A stretch of 64,000 bases of DNA from Siphonodentalium dalli (lineage: Eukaryota; Mollusca; Scaphopoda; Gadilida; Siphonodentaliidae): contig CP136061.1 of assembly GCA_032622095.1 (NCBI GenBank), positions 66,899,127 to 66,963,126 on the forward strand, in the 5' to 3' direction. The translations under genes and the position numbers were made by a program. Under the pieces are notes generated by a model that worked only from the letters and a program-made list of their open reading frames with translations, searched no databases and was not told where the DNA came from. This document shows positions 1-10,859 of this stretch, piece by piece (the stretch's first letter is position 1; each line of letters starts with the position of its first letter).

Positions 1-71
1 AATAAATTATTATGTCTTGTATGTATTGATTTCTATATGAGCTTAAATTAAAGTAGATTAATAATCTAGAG

Positions 72-569
72 TTATTCTTCTTGTTCGGCAAAACCGCCAC
101 TCACATTTATACTATTTATATCAACACTGTCTCTGCTGTGGTATGAAGATCGCCTGTGATGCGTGTAGTCATCATGTCGATGTGAGTGCCAATGTGGTCT
201 TCTATATGAGTCATTCTTTTCGAAATTTTGTTGAGACAGCCAATATCGACAGAATGCATTACCATGCCAGAAATAGTTCTCGAATACCACAGACACATCA
301 TCGCGATGCACATTGATTCTTGCTGATACGAATTTCGAGTTATTTCGGCTTCTCATTATCCTTACAATGGAGAAGCGAACACTAAAGTGATCCAAGTGAT
401 TCGCCAAGTCTTCATTTGTTGTGTCAGCTGGAAGATTACCGACAAACACGCGTTTTGTTTTTATCGGACCGTTGTTTCTGTGTCGTCTCTCTCCATGACG
501 GGTTTTAACCGTTGTGACTTTCATATGTACTGCTATATTTATTGCATTACTTCTGGTTGGTTGGTACAT
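72..569 (-). CDS. Small ORF with RRM-like core (165 aa)
   Basis: A complete 165-residue frame runs from ATG to stop. Residues about 39-110 look like an RNA-recognition-motif fold: an RNP2-like strand (RVFVGNLP), a helix-like DTTNEDLANHLDHF, then SARINVHRDD and a W-H-G-N-A-F-C-R-Y-W stretch. The C-terminal third is rich in His, Arg, Ser and Asp. RRM-like cores of this kind occur in cellular RNA-binding proteins and in ORF1 (gag-like) proteins of invertebrate LINEs. The VFVGNLP...W...R.W pattern fits the second at least as well. No reverse transcriptase follows within reach on this strand. I infer either a LINE ORF1 remnant or an exon of a small RNA-binding protein. The ATG at 569 is the only in-frame Met before the domain. 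Confidence 0.4.
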   Translation of the reverse strand: MYQPTRSNAINIAVHMKVTTVKTRHGERRHRNNGPIKTKRVFVGNLPADTTNEDLANHLDHFSVRFSIVRIMRSRNNSKFVSARINVHRDDVSVVFENYFWHGNAFCRYWLSQQNFEKNDSYRRPHWHSHRHDDYTHHRRSSYHSRDSVDINSINVSGGFAEQEE

Positions 570-956
570 ACATCCTAAGTGGGTTGATTAGATGATATAA
601 TGCTTAGACAAAATGTTGCAAAGTGTCCGTGAATTGAATCGATAATATTCTGCTCAAAATGGCATAGATTATTCATTGTTGAAATATTCTCTCATGGCGC
701 CTGTTATACGGTGACATTATATCTCACTTGACGTTCTGATGTGTAACCGATATATATATAGTATTTCCAGTAGAATCCAACTGTCCTAATATCGATGAAA
801 TTCACGTGTGACTTATTTTTAATCTATAGTAACACTCATTTCGCGCAATCGGATAAAGGTTCAGACACAAGTATTTTTACAATATTTCCTGATATTTCAA
901 AAAATACTACAATCGATTACTGTGACACAACTCGTTGAAAATTATAGCCGGGTAGT

Positions 957-1790
957 TCCTCTTACTTGGCATACGTCACCGACAGCATATGCGATCACAC
1001 ACTCAATGCCGCCCAAACCAATTACACTGGCGTCGGTGTGAAAAGTAAATGGAAGGACATAATTCGCATAAGCTAAGACTGGTAGTTCCGACAACTTCCA
1101 TTTTATGCTGCCTAATACCATTTCTTGATGGTCAGTTCATAGCCACGGTGAGGGCAATTTCTTCTTCACATTGTTCTCGATACAAAGCCTCTCCAGAAGT
1201 TGCTTAATGGCTGGCAGTGCGGAATATCCTTTGACAAAAGCATCTGTAATACCCAATGAAGCCAAGAAATTTACTGCCATAACTGCTTAACTTTCTGAGG
1301 AACTGGCTATTGATTGAGGTCAGAACTCTTTTCAGCATCCGTAGCAACATTGTCCTCCGGATATTTGATCACCCAGGTAAGTTACGGAAGTTTAGAACAA
1401 CTCACATTTATCTGGCTTCGCCTTTATGTTGTGCTGGGAGAGGCGAGCGAAAACAGCGTCAAAGCGATCCACAATCTGCGTAAACTCCAGAATATCAGTA
1501 GAGCGCCCAAAAATCGCCAGACAATCCCGCAGTTGCATGTCTCCGTGCACATTTCAATTAGATGTTGGAAAGTCGCCGGCACGTTGACTGTTCCTTGGCC
1601 GAGACACTCACATTGATAAAATCCCAAGGTCCTATACTTGTCCCATTTGCTAACACGGCACATCCTGTATCCATTGCGTAAATCCAGCATGCTGTAATAG
1701 CGAGAGCCATACAAGTTCTCCACAATGTTGCCAAAGCATGGCATATTATAAGCACCCTTGACAGTCTTGGAACTGAGACTCCAAATGTAA
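957..1790 (-). pseudogene. Decayed Ty3/gypsy pol: reverse transcriptase to RNase H
   Basis: Reading the minus strand from about 1790 downward gives the central part of a gypsy-type pol. It runs from the RT palm (SRYYSMLDLRNGYRM), through the APATF-like region (NVPATFQHLIEM), the thumb (FDAVFARLSQHNIKAKPDKCELF), TSVTYLG and the connection region to the RNase H-like motif (LPFTFHTDASVIGLGG). At least two frame changes and several stops break it. The catalytic YLDD box is replaced: at the expected place the frame reads AIFGRSTDI, so both aspartates are gone. No protease, integrase or LTR was recognised nearby. A ~125-bp tandem repeat (1775-2060) cuts off the upstream part. In life this enzyme copies element RNA into DNA. 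This copy is dead. Confidence 0.8.
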
Positions 1791-2060
1791 GTTTGTAACC
1801 CCTTTTAAACAAGGATGGGTGAACAATTTTCATTTTTCTAGTTTGACTTATTCTCTGATAATCATTGGTAACTTTGTGACAAAAACACGTCACATTTTTT
1901 AAACGACTTCCAAATGTAACTTTGTAATCTTTTTTAAACAAGGATGGGTGAAATAATTTCATTTTTCTAGTTGGAGTTATTCTCTGATAATCAAAAAACA
2001 AAAAACACGTAGGATTTTTCAAACGGCTTGCAAATGTAACTTTGTGACAATAAAAACGTC
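1775..2060. repeat. Tandem repeat, ~125-bp unit, about 2.3 copies
   Basis: The phrase CAAATGTAACTTTGTRA recurs at about 1782, 1911 and 2031. Between the copies an AACAAGGATGGGTGAA block and a TTATTCTCTGATAATCA block are repeated. The array abuts the 5' side (minus-strand sense) of the gypsy fragment and interrupts what would be upstream pol sequence. Confidence 0.75.
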
Positions 2061-2209
2061 CGATATGTTTTAATTGTAACCTATGTAACCCGGATACAAA
2101 TGCATAATGTATATTTCTTGCACCAAATCTAGACATATCTAATGAAAAGGGACTGTCAGTTTCGCTGATCACGCAAAACAGCGGTCTCCTTTGAAAACGA
2201 TGCAAGAAA

Positions 2210-3050
2210 TGCTGACCCTGAGCGATTCATCTCGCGGCGAATCAGGGACATCGAGTTCTTATCTGAAAATCGATTATTTCTGTCACTTTACTACCCCATA
2301 TCGGGTCCCAAGTGTTGTTGGACCAATTGGATAATTGAGTTTCCAACAAGTACTGTTTGGAGGCAAGTGAAGTGTATTCTATGTAGCCCTGCACATTCAT
2401 TGGTCATCAGTCATAACTGTGCACATAATTTAGTAGTCATAATAACAGGACAGTTAGCAATTTCCAGCAAACAGAACTAATGTATATACCGTACGTCTGA
2501 TGTATATCCTATCAAGTTATCGAGTACCCCAGAACTAACTAGTTTGCTAAGAACGAATATCGTTCAGGAATGGATAACATATCGGCTTAATGATCCTTCC
2601 TTCTTAGCGGGAGAACACTGGGTTGCAATCGTGAAGCAAATCCTGACAATATTATGTGGCTCCATTAGGTTAACCGCCAGACGACTATTTTGTTGTGAAA
2701 TAAAGATCTTACAGGAAGTTGTACTTGTAAATAAGCCATATACAACACATATTATCCGTCATGTGTGAATATTATTGTCTATTTTTTACCACGTATCTAT
2801 TGGAAGACATAATTCTCTAGACGTTTTTAAATTCACCAGTATATATACATAGTAGCATAGCAACTACACTTTTTGTGAGATGGCTTGTAGGGACGCATAT
2901 GCATGGATCCCGAATGCGTCGATAACCCTTTCCCAGAAGATGTCACGAAGCTGAACAAGAATAGGAGATTGGCATTGGAACAGCGCACGCATGATCTCGT
3001 TGTAGACATTTCCGCACTTATACCAAGTTAAGTGATTAGCGTAATTAGTT
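2210..3050. other. Non-coding interval
   Basis: AT-rich sequence with only short, unrecognised open frames. I see no repeat, RNA gene or domain here. Confidence 0.5.
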
Positions 3051-3054
3051 TTGT

Positions 3055-3196
3055 TATGTCTTGACAACAATATACTATTTACGCGCTGATTATGTTTGGC
3101 ATATGAACAAACTATATATATTTTAATATTCCGTCTGTTGATGGCTATTTAAACAAATATGAATATTTCTGCAACGAACACCACCGTGCGTTTAAA
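3055..3196 (+). repeat. Right-end fragment of the MITE-A family
   Basis: This fragment matches the last ~140 bp of the MITE copy at 50814-51327: ACTATTTACGCGCTGATT, TTTTAATATTCC, AATATGAATATTTCTGCAACG, and the terminus near TTTAAAG at 3191. The left part of the element is missing. Confidence 0.75.
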
Positions 3197-3199
3197 GCC

Positions 3200-4500
3200 A
3201 CAAGGCGGTATGCAATAAAAAAAATGGTGCCAAATAGGTCGATAAATACTTCAAATACCATTTACGGGCATTATATGTTACAGAAAGACGCATTGAAATC
3301 ATAAAAGATACAACTTTGAATATGGTGTTTGGGTCCCTAACGCACAACAACCGTGTGGGCATTGAATATAAAAGAGAATACCGTGTTAGTCTATTCTGTT
3401 TCGTTTTTTTTACATCCAACTTCAGTGTTCACTGCTTCTCTATAACGTAAGAGTAATATGCTACTGACAATTTCTTTTCCAACGGATTCTTTTGTTTTTG
3501 CATGAAGTAGACTTTAACATGAATAACTGAACCAGTCACACCAAGAAACATATTTTGTCTGATAGAATTCATGTCCACGTTAAATAGTTCCGTGTTTCGT
3601 TGTACATATATTTTATTTTTCTTTATTATGTTTATATGAGTTTGCTTCATGCACAATAACGTGTTGATTAATATTTAATTTCTTCAAATTATTTGAGTAA
3701 TTCGTTTCAAACTTTGCGAATAACGTCGAATAGATAACAAATCTGTTTTGGCTTCACGTGAAATGCACGTGAAATGTTTATTGTCTGTATAGTTAAAATG
3801 TAAATTATTTTATTATTCTAACAATATATGTCGACCACAAGTTAGCTACTGTCATTTGAACATGTTTTGAAACTCACTTTTATTTACATATAGTTGATTG
3901 AATTTATTCTTTATTCACACGTTTCGAAACCGTTTGAATGACATAGTATGGATTCTGATTGTGACATAACGATCTATATTTGTGTTGGTTTATATTTATT
4001 TGGATTGTATTTCTTCACATGTTTTTTATTTAATACTGTGCGGACTGAGTTAAAACTTTAAACTGAATACTTCGAATGTTACGTGCTCGATAGTAAGTAA
4101 TTAAATATTATATTGACAACACATGGCCGTACATCTCCGTGAATTAACACAACTAATGTATTTCAGACCAGTTTTCTAAACTTTATGTTATTGCTTGATT
4201 TTATATAATTATTTGTCCTTTCATTGCTTAACTCATATAGTTTCAAATACGTTCGAATGACATAGAAGACATTATAATGATTTTTATGGGATCATATACA
4301 ATCGAAATTTGAGAAAGCACATATCAGTTGTTGGGAGGCTTGTAGAAGTAATACATTGATCAATGCAATTCGTTTGCTCAAAGTATGTATACAGAGCTAC
4401 TGTCTTGCGAATTAATTTTCAAATCAAACGTTATTATTGTGGAAACTAATTGTATTACCATGTAGTTTATTTCATGATTAAAATGGTGGCGGGCCCAATA
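3200..4500. other. AT-rich non-coding interval
   Basis: Very AT-rich. Short open frames exist but have no recognisable domain. No repeat structure was seen apart from generic A/T runs. Confidence 0.5.
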
Positions 4501-4641
4501 TACTAAAGGTACGGTTGGCCTTGGCGGTGGGGATCCTGTGAAAATATTTCCACCCGTCAAAAACCGTCATAAACAGAAAGAACATCAAAATGTAGACAGA
4601 CTTTGTCCGTATATAAATAAGAAATATCGCATAAACAGTAT

Positions 4642-7600
4642 TAGTCCGGGAGCTAATAGGGGTACCCTTGCACCCCCCCTGGGACTTAACTTCACCCCAC
4701 TCATTTTGTTCCTTATTATGTCCTTCAACTTTTAAGCAATGTTAACAAGAAAAAAAAGTGGCCGTGTAGACTCCAGACAAAATGGCGTCCATCATGGCCG
4801 CCGTTTTTAAACCCAGACCCTAAGTCAGTTTATGCAAATTATAGCGGGAAAATCTTGTAAAATGTATACAAATGTATATATTTTCGTGAAGCTGAGACAT
4901 AATGACACATTTTTGAGCCAAAATTTAAACTCACCATCCAAGATGGCCGACAAAATGGCCACCGGAAGTTGAAAATATAACATTTTTTTCACAAATGTCT
5001 TCTAGATCAATTCATGCTGTTTGGAACTGGTTGAGTAATGCAACTTTATTTTGTGTTTTGTATATTAACTGATCATTGGAGCAACGAAATATGCAATTAT
5101 TGGGGTCCTAACCCCTACCGATCCCTCAAAAATTCGATTTTACAGAATGCGGTATAAAATTTCACAAAAAAATCACAATTGGGATTCTAGTCATATTTCA
5201 ACAAGAAATGAACAGAACTTCGTAATGTAAGTGAGGCATATCATTAACTATTAATATTCCAAATCACTGGAACCAAAATTCTACTTTGGCTCAAAATGGC
5301 TGCCAATATGGCCGCCAAAATATGGAAAATGGTAAATATTACACCAGCGTGTCCTGCAATCGCTTACAAGTTGTGGTTGATGTATAAAATTGGCTATTCT
5401 GCATTCTATACATTGAATACTAACATGTCTGATGCACCATGGTTAATTGTTACTATTGTCACCCCTGACATCGTCAAAAATATTGGACTTTTCTCTCAAA
5501 AACTTGACATAAATATGGGCAAAAATTAACTTTTCAGGTTTGGACCATTTTTTCAGGTAAAATATAACTATCTTTGGATTGAAAGGTGTTTATTGTTTTG
5601 GTCTATTTTAAATGTATCACACTACAGTGTTTATAGACTGACTTGCTCAAGATGGCTTCCAAAATGGCAACCAAATTTGTAGAATGTTAATTTTTTACAT
5701 ATATCCCGAACATTCTCTGCATTATCCGAAAAGGTAGCATATTGTGACTCACTTGGTTATTATACATGTTATTTAATTAACTGACAACTACATGTTCTAT
5801 TCTGGTTGTCTCAGTTCCTTTTGGAGCATGACAAATTCATTTCAAAGTATGCAATTTTGCTGAGAACCTCTTTTGTAATTTTGGCCACATTTATTGAAAG
5901 GAAATGGGCAGAACTTTGATACAGAACTGAGATGGATCATAATCTTTGGCTATTCTGGTCCATTATGATAAAAAAAATGTCAACATGATACAGTGTGGAT
6001 GCCAAGATCATAGCCAGGGAGTTACTCTATGATCATGTGTGAGGTGAATAGGTATACAGGGAGTTATTGTATGTCATGACTGATGTGAGTAGGTATACAA
6101 TTAGTGACTATATGGTTATTAGTGGGTTGTCCATGGTAAGATGCATCTAGGTATACAGGGAGAAGTCATGGTCAGGTGTGAGGTCAATCGGTATGCATGG
6201 AGTGACTCTATGGTGTATGATTGTGTATATTCAGTACGGGTGCAACCGGTGTACATGTATGGTCATTGGTGTGGTGTATGGATATAGCTACATGGTCATA
6301 TATGTGTTGATTATGTATATATGGAGTGACTGTAAGGTCCTGGGAGGTATGTGCATGTGTTGTCTGTATGATCATGGATGGGGTGTTTGGATAAATAGGG
6401 AGTGATTTTATGGTTACGGGTAATGTGTACAGGTATATATGGAATAACTGTACGGTCATGATTGAATATGAATACCTGGAGTAAGCTGGGTGGACATTAT
6501 CGAGGGTGTGGTTATATAGGGAGTGTCCGTGTGGTAATGGTGGGATGTATATTTATATATCTCGTGGATGTATTATCATTTGTGGGGGTATAAGGCTTAG
6601 CTGTATTATCATGGATGGCGTGTATGATTATGCAGTAAATTGCTGAATTGTCATGTGTGAGGTGTATATGCAAGTATGGAGTGTTTGAGTGGTCGTGTGT
6701 GCGGTTTTTTTGGTATATCTGGAAGGCTGAATGGCCATTAGTGAGGTTTACATGTATACCTGGAGTAAATATATAGACTAGGGTGAGCTGCATATATATA
6801 TAGAGTGGTTATATGACTATGTGTGTCAAATAGGTATACAAGTAGTGACTGTATGGTTAATAGTGATATGAGAACATGTAATTATACAAGACAGTAGTGA
6901 CTGTATGGTCACAAATGTAATGAACATCTATACAGGGGGTGACTAAATGGTCATGTGTCAGGCGTATGAGTATACCTGGTGCTCCTGTCTGGTGACTCGT
7001 GGCGGTATGGTCATGTGTAGGTTATACCAGTATAACACGTGTTGCTTTATTGTCATGGGCGAGGGATATGTGTATATAGCGAGTGGCTATATGGCCATGG
7101 GTGAGGTGCACATGCATACATGGAGTGACTATAGTGACATGGATGGGGTGTATTAGTATATCTTGAGTGGCTATTCGGCTATGGTGTGACAAATAGGGAT
7201 ACAAGGAGTGACATGGTCAATGTTGAGGCGAATATGTATACAAGGATTGACCATGATCATGTATGAATGTTTTGAATAGGTACACACGGGGTGACTATAT
7301 GGCCATAGGTCAGATGAAGGAGTATACCAGGTGACATGGGTGAGGGTATGAGTATGAAGCGAGTGGCTATATGGCTATGAGGTGCATATGTATACCGGAA
7401 TGACTTTATGGCCATTGTTGTGGTGTTGATGAAGATATTGATTGTCTATTTGACCATGCGTTTGGAGAATAGGTATACAGGGGGTGACCTTATGGTCAAT
7501 GGTGAGATGAATGGGTATACAGGGAGTGACTATATGGTTATGGGTCATGTTAATGTGTATATCCGGTGTGCCTGCATTGTGACGCATGGCTGTATGGTCA

Positions 7601-9442
7601 TCCGTGGTCATGGATCAGGTGTACATGTATACAGTGGGTCACTCTATTGTTATGTCTGTGGTGTTTATGTATATATGTAATGCCTGTGTGCTAATAGGTG
7701 GCTATCGCTTTCCACGCTTAACACCCCCATCTACATAATCATCATCAAGATGGAGAACTCTCTGACATGACCTCTTTATTAATTAACATACCCTTGAGTT
7801 ATTGTAGAAAGCGATAGCCACCCAAGATACAACCCACCCGTTACCACCAAGATATAACCCGCCCATTACCCAAGTCACTCCATATGTACATAAACACCAC
7901 ACAAATGACAACATAGTAACCCACTTTATACACGTACACCTGATCATGCAGCCATACTTGGTTATACCCGTACATACCACAAATGACGATACAGCCACGA
8001 GTCACCATGCATGAACACCAGGTATACACCTACACCCGACGCATGACAAAAAGTCACTCTTTGTATACATATTCACTACATTCACGAGCATACAGCCACT
8101 CATTGTATACATATTCACCCCACCATGGACCATACAGCCGCTACATGTATACATATTCGCCATACACATGACCATAGAGTCAATCCAGGTAAACATATTA
8201 ATCTCAGTTCCGTCTCAAAGTTCTGATCATTTCCTTTCAATAATATGGCCAGAATCACAAAAGAGGTTCTCCGCAAAATTCCATACTGCAACTTTAAAAT
8301 GAATTTGTCATGCCCCATACGGAACTGGAACAAATATAATATAACGTATTTGTCAGTTAATTAACTAATACGTAAAATAACCAAGTGAGTCACAATTTGC
8401 TATCTTTTTCGGATAACGCAGATAATAATGTTCGGGATATGTTAACTTTTAACTTTTTACAAATTTGGTTGCCATTTTGGAAGCCATCTTGAGCATTTCA
8501 GTCTTTAAACATCACAGTGTGACACACTTAAGATAGACCAAAACAATAAACACCTTTGATACCAAAGATAGTTGCAGTGTACTTGAACAAATGGTCGAAC
8601 CCTGAAAAGTGAATTTTTGCCAATATTTTTGTCAAGTTTGTGAGAGAAAAATCCCATATTTCTGGTGAAAGAATACAGATTAGCCAATTGTATACATCAA
8701 CCACAACTTGTAAGCGATTGCAGGACACTCTGGTGTAATATTTACCATTTTTCATATTTTGGCGGCCATATTGGCAGCCATTTTGAGCCAAAGTAAGAAT
8801 TTTGGTCCCAGTGATTTGGAACATTAATAGTTAATGATATGCCTCACTTACATTACAAAGTTCTGTTCGTTTCTTGTTGAAATATGACTAGAATCCCAAT
8901 TGTGATTTGTGTTTGTGAAATTTTATACCGCATTCTGTAAAATCGAATTTTTGAGGGATCGGAAGGGGTTAGGACCCCAATAATTTCATATTTCGTTGCT
9001 CCAATGATCAGTTAATATACAAAACACAAAATAAAGTTGCATTACTCAACCAGTTCCAAACAGCATGAATTGATCTAGAAGATATTTGTGAAAAATGTTA
9101 TATTTTCAACTTCCGGTGGCCATTTTGGCGGCCATCTTGGATGGTGAGTTTCAATTTTGGCTCAAAAATGTGTTATTATGTCTCAGCTTCACGAAAATAT
9201 ATACATTTGTATACATTTTACAAGATTTTCCCGCTATAATTTGCATAAAACTGACTTAGGGTCTGGGCTGAAAAACGGCGGCCATGATGGACGCCATCTT
9301 GTCTGGAGTCTATACGGCCACTTTTTTTTAATTGTTAACATTGCTTAAAAGTTGAAGGACATAATAAGGAACAAAATGAGTGGGGTGAAGTTAAGTTCCA
9401 GGGGGGGGGGGTGCAAGGGTACCCATATTAGCTCCCGGACTA
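4642..9442. mobile_element. P1: 4.8-kb palindromic foldback-type element
   Basis: The ends are inverted repeats (TAGTCCGGGAGCTAATA at the left; its complement at 9426-9442). Inverted similarity runs about 1.3 kb inward on each side (about 4642-5985 and 8200-9442) at roughly 90-95% by eye. The centre is a pair of oppositely oriented minisatellite arrays. A 3-bp TAT is present on both sides (4639-4641, 9443-9445). The uninterrupted MITE-A at 50931-50950 shows a single TAT at the same point. The arms carry several AAGATGGC / AAAATGGCNGCC motifs (about 4780-4802, 4938-4963, 5292-5320, 5648-5672). No transposase-like frame was found. The architecture resembles foldback elements, with long TIRs around repeats. 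Superfamily unknown. Confidence 0.9.
5986..8200. repeat. P1 core: minisatellite array in two opposed orientations
   Basis: From 5986 to about 7690, a degenerate ~42-45-bp unit repeats with the theme GGTATACAGGGAGTGACTA then TATGGTCATGTGTGAGG. From about 7826 to 8200 the same unit is on the opposite strand. The two blocks meet at a hinge bounded by a perfect 16-bp inverted repeat, GGTGGCTATCGCTTTC (7697-7712) and its complement (7807-7822). The array is longer on the left. Several small open frames here are by-products of the repeat. Confidence 0.85.
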
Positions 9443-9809
9443 TATGTTATTCTCATATTTGTAACCATTGTTATGTAAACAAAATCATAAAAGTAACTTT
9501 TCTGGTGTTTGTTTATATTATGATGGTAAACATAAAGAGCGTTCTTTGTTGGAGAATTCCTGATATGGAACTAATAAAGAGCGTTTATGCAATTTGTGTG
9601 TGATTAGCCAGTAGCATTGTGCTGTCCTCTGTAACCCAATCAGGCTCTTGCTTATGTAAAACATAGTAGGTATTTATGATAACATGCTGTTTACGCGATG
9701 GTCATGGTATATGTGAACGAAACTGTATGCGTTTTAATGTTTTTCTGTTTACGGTGTTTGGAACAAATATGAATATTTTCGACAATTAAGGCCTCACGTG
9801 CCTTTAATT

Positions 9810-10715
9810 GGCACACTGAGAGTGCATATATATCACCAGTGGCTCGCTACTTTACTGGGCTCTTTCACACAAACGACATATGGCGGAAACCAGATACCAG
9901 ATTCACATATATATTGTTTGTCGTTGGTTGTTATATTTTGGTTAGATCGTACTTTCATTCACACATTAAATGCCTTGATAATATTTTCAGTTTGCTCAGG
10001 GGGCGGGGGTAGTAAAAAATATTTGCAGGAAGGTATGCCGATGTGGGTGGGTGGCCCGAGGGGCAAAAAACGCGTTTTTTACAACCTCATGCATTTTTTT
10101 TTACTAAAGACCTTTTGTGCCCTTATTTGACATTAAATAACAGTTTAAAACATATTATAAGAATTTATAACTGCAAAAACACCATGTTTATGTTACTGGG
10201 ACCTCATATGGGCCTTAGTGGAGAAAAAAATCCTTCCCTACACCCTTTTAAAGAAGCTTCGAGAAATGTAAAACTTAAATAAATAAACTTGTCTTGATGT
10301 AACTAAAGCATAGAACATTGCGTGCATGGCAAAAGAGCGAGCAACTGTCTCAAACATTAATGTGACTATCAATGGGTAGAAAATATCTGTCATCAGCGCA
10401 TCAAGCCAATCAGTGAATTATTTGCATGTCTTTCAACTCATATGATCTCTCACAAGACTTAAGTATCCAAGTCTGGTATAGTGCTGTGACTGCTTGTCAT
10501 CGATATATATAAACGAGTAGGATCTGTCCGGATTTATCTCTCAGACCCCTGGACCGAGTTCAACCAAATTTGGTGTGGTGACGGGGTACCCTGGCGGATG
10601 TTATAATGGTATTAGTTTTTCAAAATTTTTAACTAAAACAAAATAAATAAATTTGGTTTTGTTAAATTGAACAAGGAATTCAATCTTTAAAAAATATATT
10701 AAAACAATATATATG
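9810..10715. other. Non-coding interval
   Basis: No gene or structured repeat was recognised. Around 10520-10610 there is a block (CCCTGGACCGAGTTCAACCA) resembling the dispersed repeat seen at 61020, 62140 and 62960. Confidence 0.5.
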
Positions 10716-10716
10716 C

Positions 10717-10857
10717 AATCAACGTCGTTTTCGATGCATCTGTCGGCGTATAGAAGTGTCGGATGCCGAATTACATACTAGCGAAATTATACAAAGTATG
10801 TAGTTCGGCATCCGACACTTCTATACGCTGACAGATGCATCGAAAACGACGTCGATT
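10717..10857. repeat. Near-perfect 62-bp hairpin (MITE-like)
   Basis: The left arm 10717-10778 and right arm 10795-10857 are inverted copies with about three mismatches, separated by a 16-bp loop. Both arms include TTTCGATGCATCTGTC and GTGTCGGATGCCGAA or the complement. No coding potential. It is likely a small foldback element or a recent inverted duplication. Confidence 0.9.
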
Positions 10858-10859
10858 GA

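Larger units (their letters stand above)
4504..9807 (+). mobile_element. MITE-A copy C, split by element P1
   Basis: Positions 4504-4641 match the left end of the MITE-A copy at 50814-51327 (starting TAAAGGTACGG, with TTGGCGGTGGG and ATAAACAGTAT). Positions 9446-9807 match the remainder, ending CACGTGCCTTTAA. Together they form a ~500-bp element like the uninterrupted copies A and B. P1 occupies the middle, so this MITE was present before P1 inserted. Confidence 0.85.
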
